A stretch of 64,000 nucleotides of DNA from Laburnicola sp. R22_1 (lineage: Eukaryota > Ascomycota > Dothideomycetes > Pleosporales > Didymosphaeriaceae), in the NCBI GenBank assembly GCA_014281115.1, contig JACONQ010000006.1, positions 3,224,001 to 3,288,000 on the forward strand, given 5' to 3'. The notes under the pieces were generated by a model, which was not told the DNA's origin, made no database searches, and worked only from the letters and a program-made list of their open reading frames with translations. Positions 56,504-64,000 of the stretch are shown one piece after another. Both the position numbers and the translations under genes were made by a program. How positions within the stretch are numbered: position 1 is the first letter of the stretch; each line of letters starts with the position of its first letter.

Positions 56504-58255
56504 GTGAAGGTGATGTACATCAAACTTCTTTTTACGTGGCTTATTGCCGCATCAGCAACAACGATCGAGGACTTACCGGAGCAAGACAAAGAACGCAAAC
56601 TGATTGCGAAATGCGACTCCACAATTTTCAACCCTCCAAGTCTCGGTCCAGACGTCAAAATCCTGTCCGTCAAAGCGGAAACGCAGCGCAATTTCACGAC
56701 ACCCGGACGTACAAATGGCCTTCCACCTGTGGCCGGTCTGGACTTTTGTTGGGTCAAGGTGCATCTCAACCATCAAGGGAGCGACGACGATGTCCTAGTC
56801 GAAGTGTGGCTTCCTGCAAGCCGCGATGCCTGGAATGGCCGCTTTCAAGCCACCGGAGGAGGCGGAATGGCTACGGGCGTGCTTGGAAGAGCACTCGGAC
56901 CCGCCGTGCGAGACGGATACTCAGCTTCGTCTACTGATGGGGGCCACGACGGGGGCGACCACGGCGACATATCTTGGGCGCTTAACACGGATGGGACGAT
57001 CAATTGGGGCTTGTTGCACAACTTTGCGACACGCAGTCTTGTGGAGCAAATCGTTGTGGGAAAGAGCATCACGGAGCAGTTTTTTCAGGAGAAACCGCGC
57101 TACTCGTATTGGAACGGGTGTTCGCAGGGTGGAAGGCAGGGCTACGTTATCGCACAGCAGTATCCCCACCTTTTGGACGGGATCCTCGCGAATGCCCCCG
57201 CAATCAGCTTGACGAATTTGGCCATGGCCGAATTCTGGCCGCAGCTGGTCATGAAAGAAGAAGGGGTGTGGATGTCCAGTTGCGAATTCGACTACTTCTG
57301 CCAGAAAGAAATGGACAGCTGCGACATGCTCGATGGCGTCCATGACGGCGTGATCGCAGACCCAGACATCTGCGACTTCGACCCTCTCCACCTCATCGAC
57401 CAAGTCTTCGATTGCGACTCCGAAAAAGTAAAAGTCACACGCGCAATGGCGAACATCGTACGCAGAATCCGCGACGGACCCCGCACCCCACTCAACACGC
57501 CCATATGGCACGGCCTCGCCCCCGGCACAAACTTCAACCGTCTAGCCAGCACCACCATCTCGACGACAGGCCTCCGCTCCTCCAACCCCTTCCCCATCTC
57601 CTCCAACTTCATCCAAACCCTCGTCCTCCAACAACTTTCTTTCAACGTAACCTCCCTCACCTACGCATCCTACGCCTCCCTCTGGGCCCAAGTATCCGCA
57701 CAATACAGCTGGCTCCTCGACGCCGACAACCCCAACCTCGCGCTCCTCCAAAAGTCCGGCGCCAAACTCCTCACCTGGCACGGCACTAGCGACCCGCTCA
57801 TCCCCCACCAGTCCACCGTCCAGTATCGCACCCGCGTAGAACAACTCATGGGCGGCGCCAGCTTAGTCGACGACTTCTACCGCGTCTTCCTCGCGCCGGG
57901 CGTCGAACACTGCGCTGGGGGTAATGGGCCTGTGCCCAGGGATCCTCTTGCTGCGCTGGTGGAGTGGGTGGAGGAGGGGATTCCGCCTGAGACGCTGGAG
58001 GCGGCGACGGAGACGTATGAGGGGGAGTTGGTGACGCGGGAGTTGTGTGCTTGGCCGGGGAAGGCGAAGTATTTGGGGATTGGGGATGCGAAGAGGGCGT
58101 CAAGTTGGATGTGTGTGGGGGGTACGGAGCGGCCGGGTGGGGGGGAGGGGGAGGAGGAAGAGGAAGGTGGTGGCGCGGGAGATAGAGTGGGGAGGATTTT
58201 GGGAGGGTTGAAGGAGAGGCTTGAGGGGTTGGGGCTGGGGCTTACGGTTGGGTGA
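56504..58255 (+). CDS. Tannase/feruloyl esterase family secreted hydrolase
   Basis: 583 residues, single exon, with a signal peptide over residues 1-18 or so (YIKLLFTWLIAASA). The catalytic serine lies in NGCSQGG (Ser207), the acid in HGTSDPLIP (Asp430) and the base in GVEHCAGG (His469). Cys206 and Cys470 flank Ser and His and form the disulfide typical of this family. Other paired Cys and a DSCDMLDGVHDGVIADPDIC calcium-loop-like stretch support the fold. It hydrolyses ester bonds of gallates or hydroxycinnamates outside the cell. The C-terminal 35 residues are Gly/Glu-rich and unusual. The coding strand shifts from C-rich to G-rich at about 57930. Confidence 0.9.
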   Translation: MKVMYIKLLFTWLIAASATTIEDLPEQDKERKLIAKCDSTIFNPPSLGPDVKILSVKAETQRNFTTPGRTNGLPPVAGLDFCWVKVHLNHQGSDDDVLVEVWLPASRDAWNGRFQATGGGGMATGVLGRALGPAVRDGYSASSTDGGHDGGDHGDISWALNTDGTINWGLLHNFATRSLVEQIVVGKSITEQFFQEKPRYSYWNGCSQGGRQGYVIAQQYPHLLDGILANAPAISLTNLAMAEFWPQLVMKEEGVWMSSCEFDYFCQKEMDSCDMLDGVHDGVIADPDICDFDPLHLIDQVFDCDSEKVKVTRAMANIVRRIRDGPRTPLNTPIWHGLAPGTNFNRLASTTISTTGLRSSNPFPISSNFIQTLVLQQLSFNVTSLTYASYASLWAQVSAQYSWLLDADNPNLALLQKSGAKLLTWHGTSDPLIPHQSTVQYRTRVEQLMGGASLVDDFYRVFLAPGVEHCAGGNGPVPRDPLAALVEWVEEGIPPETLEAATETYEGELVTRELCAWPGKAKYLGIGDAKRASSWMCVGGTERPGGGEGEEEEEGGGAGDRVGRILGGLKERLEGLGLGLTVG

Positions 58256-58822
58256 GGGGGAGTTCTTTGTTTGGTTGTCGAAATATTCGACGTGAAAAGG
58301 TGGCCCCATAGCACCGCGTATCTTGTCTCCCAAGGCAAGGAACACTATACAAAGAACCACCTTGTTCTCCGATTTCTGTGGCTGATGAGTAGTTATGACA
58401 CCTCACCAGGATAGTCAACAATGGATTCGGGTATGTATAGTAGCTGGTGTCTTCTCACATCAGACGAAGGGATGGTGGTTCTACAACGTAGAAGCTTGTC
58501 GCTTTCTTTTCGTTTATTCGATGGAATGCTACTCATATACTGCCTCCGTTGCACTGAAGCAGTGATTCCGAGACTTCCCTGTACTGCACGTGTCTAGCGC
58601 CGATCCATCTGATGACGCCTTGTACCCATCCATCACTCTCCATGAGCCCACACGATAAACAAAAAAGAGACGAAAAAATGCAGCCAAAACTCTGAGCCAC
58701 AGCCCCCTTCCGATGCCATTCCCCACTCTGCGCACCCAGCCACGGTCCAACGCAGACCAAGTCCCACTTCCAAAGCGCCGTGTAAGCACCATAGCCGTCC
58801 CACCACCTCACGAGCGCAAGCT
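58256..58822. other. Intergenic between convergent genes
   Basis: 567 bp between the tannase stop and the RTA1 stop; presumably the two 3' UTRs. No gene seen. Confidence 0.5.
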
Positions 58823-59963
58823 CTACGCATTACCATTACCCACATCATGCGAATACGCCGTCCGCCGCGGGTCCAACATCTCCATCGAACTCCCCCCTTC
58901 CTCGCCACCTTTGTGCCCAACAACCGCATACGCAACACCCTGACCCGCGCCCAAAACAGGGAAGCAGAACCCCGGATGGCAAACGGTAAGGACCAGGACA
59001 GCGACGGTGATCATGATACCCTCGAGTGCGACTATAACGATTAGCAACAAGACCCTATGCACGTAGGAATTGGGATGTGACTGGACTTACTAAACTCAGC
59101 CTCATTCCGCATCAACTCATTCCCCCAACCCCCCGTCAACTCCGGAATCCTATACACACAGCGCGTCAAAATACACAGATACGCCACCAGCACCGCGCCC
59201 ACAAAGCACCGAAACTTGCGACTCGCGAGCAGCTCCGTCGCCGTCCCCGACAACTTATCGCGACGCCGGTACGTCCGGAGCGTATACTCAGTAAGCAAGT
59301 ACCCAAAAATAGACAAGATGACAACCTGAAAAATAACACCAGCGATCATAAGATTCGTCCCGATATCCTGCGCGCTGGACCCGGTGTCCCCCGTAGCAGC
59401 CATGCCGCCGCCCGCGCCCTGCAGCACAAGCGATATGATGTCGCCCGTGATGAAGATGTACGTGTACCATGCGGGGCGCAGGCGGGACCAGGAGGCGCCG
59501 AAGGTGAGGGTGAAGTGCTTAATCGTGAGGTAGATGCCTGCGGTGACGAAGGCGGGCGAGATGATGAGGAGGCAGATTTGGATCTGGAAGCCGATGTCGT
59601 CGTATGGGTTGTTGTACATGAGGACGCGGCCGGCGTAGCCTGCGGCTTCGCCTGCGCAGCCTAGGGATAGGGCGGCCTGGGGGGTTGTTAGAAGGGGAGG
59701 GGACGGGGAGGGGAGTGGCGCACCATGTAGGACCATGTTTTATAGCGGATGCCGAAGCCGAGGTTGAGGATGAGGCAGACGCCGAAGAATCCGACGAAGA
59801 AGGCGTTCCATCCGAGACTGGGCTGGATGTTAGTTTGGTGATGTAGATCAGATACGATGTGGATGGGTACATACCTGGGGTAGTATCCGTATAGAGTGGC
59901 CTCGACGGGGCAGTCAGGACCAACCGCCTCGCAGGTATCAGGAGCATCAGGGCGTTCAGACAT
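58823..59963 (-). CDS. RTA1/RTM1-family seven-helix membrane protein
   Basis: Four exons (59963-59875, 59817-59724, 59676-59091, 59031-58823) with introns of 57, 47 and 59 nt give 325 residues. Family hallmarks are LGWNAFFVGFFGVCLILNLGFG in helix 1, FGASWSRLRPAWYTYIFITGDIISLVLQGAGGG in the middle, CVYRIPELTGGWGNELM and LEGIMITVAVLVLTVCHPGFCF near the end. RTA1-type proteins confer resistance to toxic lipophilic compounds and are linked to lipid translocation or sphingolipid stress. The short N-terminus has paired Cys. In this neighbourhood it could protect against products of the P450/monooxygenase enzymes. The third intron uses a downstream acceptor with a GCTAAT branch. Confidence 0.87.
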
Positions 59964-60904
59964 TTCGAGGGTTTGCGATGCAGGACAACCGTTGAATAAA
60001 GATAAGATGGTACTCTAAAGGAGAAGGACAGAAATAATGGAGAAGAAGGACTTGATCAAGCGGAGGCTGATGTTGACTTGTACTGGATGAAGATCACCTC
60101 CTTGGGAGGTTCACGTATCTTATATCTTGTGTAGCAAGGCTCAGCACTCGGAAATACACCATACTTTTATGATGCATACCATCGTAAACAGAGATCGCCA
60201 AGGTCAGCGGAGAGATTCAGCATTGAAGTGCAGTCAGAATCAGATTAACGACGACCCCGAACTTCGCAAAAGTCGCAAGCAGCCCCAACATGGGCATAGC
60301 GAGGGCCAGAAGGGGCATTATGGCGTTCAAATGGTGCTGTAATTGGGCGTGAATGTTGAAGTGTTAGTCGTCGCGGCCATGTGGGCGGAGCACGTAAGCT
60401 GGCGGAAGATGGGGGCGTAGCATGGCCGAGGCTGAACGAGGACGTTCATTCTAAACGAGCATGCCGCCAAGTAACGTGCTGTGGCTTGCTATCAATTGTA
60501 CGGCAACTGCATATACTGTTGACAGTCTGAAGCTGCGACGTTTCTCAACGAAGCCGCCCACGCTGAGGTGTACGGCGTTACGAATGTAGACTGTTTGTAC
60601 GGTCGGAATTCTTGACCACTATCTCTTCAGGCTTCAGTCTTTTTTATGAAACACCTCGATCCTTCTGTTGTTCCATCTCTTTGCGAGGGAGGCTGTGCGC
60701 GACGGATTGACAGTGCCGAGGCAAATTTCCTTATGAGGTTAGCTTTGCGGTGATACACGTAATGCTCTTCGGGGTTTACCAAAGTTGAGGCTTGTTTAAC
60801 CTTGTGAGAGACCATGTAATCTTCGTCTGATCTTTGAGATCTCCTTTACATTATTCTGCCTGAACGGACGAGCACGCCGCCTTGTGAACTTTGTATAAAG
60901 TATA
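59964..60904. other. Intergenic, no gene seen
   Basis: Upstream region of the RTA1 gene and left flank of a Pogo-like insertion. Only short frames. Confidence 0.45.
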
Positions 60905-63039
60905 CCGTGGGTCACCACCTCGTGCACGGCCCCACCTCGTGCACGGCCAACACCAAATCTCCCGCACTTTCAGAATCGCTTTACACCACCAATATACACC
61001 CAATAGAGGCTGCCCTAGAGTTGTTCAAATCGCTAAAGCTTGGAGAGAAGCCTAATTATACTCAGACTGCGAAAAAGTACGGTGTTGATCGAACGTTGCT
61101 GTCGAAGCGTCATCGCGGGGTTATCGGCAGCTATGCGGAGAAAGTCGATAATATGCGCCTTCTCAACTCTATATAGGAAACTAAGCTTGTACAATATATT
61201 AATAAGCTCTGTGTACGAGGGCTACCACCTACAAGGGAGATGATACGGAATTTCGCAGCAGAAATAGCAGGAAAAGAGCTAGGAAAAAACTGGGTTGATC
61301 GCTTTATTGCGCGGCATCACATTAAGCTTGTATCTTAATAGGTATCCGGCATTAATTCCACACGCCACAGAGCTGACTCTGCCTTTAAATACGCCCTATA
61401 TTTTAAGCTCCTAGACTAGAAGATAACTTAGTATAATATTAAGGCTCGCAATATCTATAATATGGATAAGAAGGGCTCCTTAATTAGGGTGCTGTTAAAA
61501 AATAAAGCGCGTGTTCTCCCGCCATCGATATGATCACAGAGGCGTGAAACAAGCACTCTAGGATGGCAATAGGGAGTAGATAACTACAATAGCCTGTATT
61601 TGCGCCGACAGCAGCTATCTTACGCCTGCGCTGATTTATTAGGCTGTTTCTAGTAAGATACAAGACTTATAGCTTTAGGATTTCAACCCTATAGAGCACA
61701 AAACCTTCTTCGCCTTATCGCCTAGTGGATAGACTAACAACAAGCTAGGGCTCTTATGGCTTGAACAGGTGTTTAATCGCGAAACAAAAGCAAAGGCAAA
61801 ACGATTATATTATTTACTTATCCTTAACAGCTATAGCTCACATATATTGATGGAGTTTATTAAGTTTTGCGACGACAATTGGATTCTTCTGGCCATCTAT
61901 CCTCCCTACGCTACCCACACCTTGCAGCCGCTTAACGTCTGCCTTTTTAAGCCTCTATTAACTGCCTACTTAAACAAGCTCTCCGAGTTCATGTATAGCT
62001 GTTAGGGCATCTCCGCGATTACAAAAAGAGACTTCTTCCGCTTGTTCTATAAGGCCTGGCATACAACGTTTAAGGAAAAGACGATCTTAATAGCTTTTTA
62101 AGTCACAGGGCTTTCGCCGTTAGACTTAGAGGCTATACTTAAGAAGTTTAAAATAGAGGAGACTGAGAGGCCCTTATTAAGCGATAGTACTACTTCCGTA
62201 CTTAGCGCTTTAGATTGGAGAAAGATTGAGCGATTACTGCGCCAGGTAGTGGAGGATATCTACGATTGACGCTCCCAACAGCTAAGCCAGACGATTCACG
62301 TGATGGCTGTACAAAAACAGCTCCTCCAGCATGAAAACGAGCGACTTAGAGGGGCCTTTGTTAATAAGAAGAAGCGCTGTTAACGTGGCAGGCCTCTATT
62401 ACTTAAGGCACCGCAGGAGTATAATAGTGGAGCTATATTCTAGTCGCCATCTAAAGTCAAGGACGCCCGCGATCGCTAAGCACAAAAGGATGCTAACAAG
62501 CAGCTACTACAACAACAGAAGTCTAAGGAGATCAAGTGTAGGGAGTAGCAGAAGCAGGAGAAGGCTACTATGCTTGAAGAGAGGCAGCGCATGAGAGAGG
62601 TGGCCAAAGAAATACGCCTTTAAGAACAGCGCGAGAAGGCCGTGCAGCGCGAAGAAGCTAGGATCGCGCGCGAAGCCAAAAAGCAACTCCAACAAGATAT
62701 ACAATTCTCCAAAAAGGGTAATAGACGCCGTCAAAAGGCATTTGCACCACCTCCTTAAGTCGCTGAGGAGACAGAGGATGTTGGTGTGGATATATCATCT
62801 GTAGTTGATGTGGTGCCTACACCCGGCCCTGCCACGCGTACCCGCAAAGTACGCCTCCCACAGAGGTATCGCACGTAGTTTATCGTTACCAATCAATCAA
62901 ATAGGTCCTTAAAAGCCCTCCACTAAAAAATCTCGCGATAATACAATATATATGCGACTCTACAGCTGCAAAAGTTGTGGGTGTGGGCATCTGGAAACCG
63001 TGCACCAGGTGGGGCCGTGCACCAGGTGGTGACCCACGG
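60905..63039 (+). mobile_element. Pogo-like DNA transposon, RIP-inactivated
   Basis: Inverted ends begin CCGTGGGTCACCACCT and are flanked by TA (60903-60904 and 63040-63041). The TIR of about 45 bp contains CCACCTCGTGCACGGC twice, 17 bp apart (60915 and 60932). The right end has the same pair with a C/G difference in each unit. Length 2135 bp. The interior holds a heavily damaged transposase. Confidence 0.8.
60949..62757 (+). pseudogene. Pogo-like transposase relic
   Basis: The N-terminal region reads an HTH_Psq-like segment (NYTQTAKKYGVDRTLLSKRHRG). A CENP-B-type HTH trace (GKNWVDRFIARHH) follows, then scattered DDE_1 pieces: YNMDKKG where active enzymes have NMDETG, LLILNSYSSH where they have DGHGSH, and HTLQPLNVCLFKPL. 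Lys and Asn replacing Glu and Asp at the catalytic positions fit G-to-A change. Many TAG/TAA codons are present. Charged coiled-coil remnants lie at 62490-62720. Confidence 0.75.
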
Positions 63040-63041
63040 TA

Positions 63042-63730
63042 CCTGGGAAGAGGCTGCGTACAATGATGCGGTCGAACACGCGGAAGAGCAATAACAGCAT
63101 TCGTCGCTCCCCTTACATGACATCGAATCCACCACCACTGCAACAGAAGTTGAAGCCAGTACCTAAAGAGGAAACTTCTGGTGTGGAACGCGAGGGCTCA
63201 GAGCAACGCCAGGATATACGGTGAGGCGGGACTGCGACACTGCTCGACTTCACTGAAAGTGAAAAGCACAGCATCGACTTCTGTTGCAGCGGTGGTGGAT
63301 TTGGTGGTATGCCCTGAGACGACGGGCTTTATGGTGGAAGTGACCACAACAACTATTGTGATCATTCGAGTCCGCGGCGTTTGAACAATGAGCGATTGGC
63401 GATCGATTGCAATGTGAGTGTTATGCGGCCCTAGACTCTCGGGTATCGACTGGCTCAATAAAGCGATAGAAGTCGTCTGCCAACTGCCACAGAAGCTGCT
63501 ATCCATCGCCGTCGCTACCTTCATCCTCGTCGCAGTCTTCCACAGTGTCGGTGCCCTCAAAATCGACCTGGTAACTCGCCCAAGAGTAAGACTTTTGCGT
63601 CGTGAACAGTGGAAGCGTGTCCGGCACTGTTTTAGCGTATCGGTATAGAGCTTTCCATCTCGATTTTAGGAACGATATTGAACTTGAAGAGTTAATAACC
63701 GCTAGGTCCGTTCGAATAGTCGTTCAAATA
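63042..63730. other. Intergenic, no supported gene
   Basis: Short gene-like-composition segment between two transposons. Frames of about 120 codons (minus, 63198-63560) have no domain. Confidence 0.4.
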
Positions 63731-64000
63731 AGCTCGGCTATATAGTTATTGATCACATAGGGTTCCTGATCACCCCACCGAAACGCGCACCCTGAACAAA
63801 ACACGCGATATCTCTCAACAACGCTCATCAAAATGGACGCCCGTGAGCTAGCTATACAATCAGCTATCAGCGATTTCAACGCAGGTCTTTATTCTAGCCA
63901 ACGCGCAGCTGCAAAGGCGTACAATATCCCTCAATCTACGCTATCAACGCGACTCCGTGGCGCAATAACGAGCGCGCTCAGCCATTAACACCAGCAGCGA
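63731..64000 (+). mobile_element. Third Pogo/Fot1 copy, cut by window edge
   Basis: The left TIR begins AGCTCGGCTATATAG after TA at 63729-63730. It is nearly identical to the TIR of 35769-37559, with the TGATCAC pair 17 bp apart. The element continues beyond the window. Confidence 0.88.
63833..64000 (+). pseudogene. Pogo/Fot1 transposase N-terminus, partial
   Basis: From the ATG at 63833 the frame reads the family start MDARELAIQSAIS and the Psq HTH (AAAKAYNIPQSTLSTRL). A TAA at 63986-63988 stands where the intact copy has CAG (after AGC CAT), so this copy is also dead despite being far less decayed than 35769-37559. Only 56 codons are inside the window. Confidence 0.75.

Noticed and set aside
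1..64000. CRISPR arrays, rRNA or tRNA genes
   Set aside because: No regularly spaced short repeats of CRISPR type and no convincing A/B-box cloverleaf or rRNA core seen on either strand. The 130-bp and 24-bp repeats belong to a transposon and a minisatellite.

Overview
The window is genomic DNA of a filamentous ascomycete, most likely a Dothideomycete/Pleosporales-type fungus. The evidence is short GT-AG introns of about 45-190 nt with CTAAC-type branch points, Pogo/Fot1 and Copia transposons, F-box-like, tyrosinase, GMC oxidoreductase, RTA1, tannase and cytochrome P450 genes, and strongly two-state base composition. Long AT-rich blocks carry C-to-T and G-to-A damage typical of repeat-induced point mutation (RIP), alternating with ordinary gene DNA. 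The species cannot be named from the sequence alone.

Layout. 1-14.1 kb is a nested transposon island: RIP-decayed AT-rich DNA, a complete but dead Copia element (1360-6521, TSD ATTAG), a dead Pogo/Fot1 element (6646-8515) and a truncated gag-only LTR element (8528-12118, TSD ATAAA), followed by more AT-rich DNA. 14.1-16.5 kb holds a broken SF1 helicase fragment and a broken unknown gene. 16.6-17.1 kb is a MITE-like inverted repeat. 17.4-22.0 kb is the most interesting region: a membrane-anchored tyrosinase, a divergently transcribed small secreted precursor with four DY-ending repeats separated by Arg-Arg sites, and a broken GMC oxidoreductase. Together they resemble a fungal RiPP (dikaritin-like) locus. 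22.5-29.6 kb is a gene graveyard: hAT-like MITE, F-box-like pair, RIP-damaged BBE oxidase and hypothetical fragments. 30.0-33.7 kb has an intact RING/transmembrane gene and an intact F-box-like gene. 33.9-37.6 kb has an apparently intact Pogo/Fot1 element beside a RIP-killed relative. 38.9-47.2 kb has a rhodopsin-domain receptor-like protein and a ThrE-family transporter. 49.1-60.0 kb is a coherent metabolic block: FAD monooxygenase, two P450s, a tannase/feruloyl esterase and an RTA1-type membrane protein. 60.9-63.0 kb is another dead Pogo-like element, and the window ends inside a further Pogo copy (63731 onward).

How the genes fit together. The tyrosinase and the repeat precursor share one 763-bp intergenic region, so co-regulation is likely. 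The expected logic is secretion and Kex2-type cleavage of the precursor, with Tyr oxidation by the tyrosinase. The second block (FAD monooxygenase, P450s, tannase, RTA1) looks like an aromatic or ester-modifying pathway with an efflux or stress membrane protein. No rRNA, tRNA or CRISPR feature was found.
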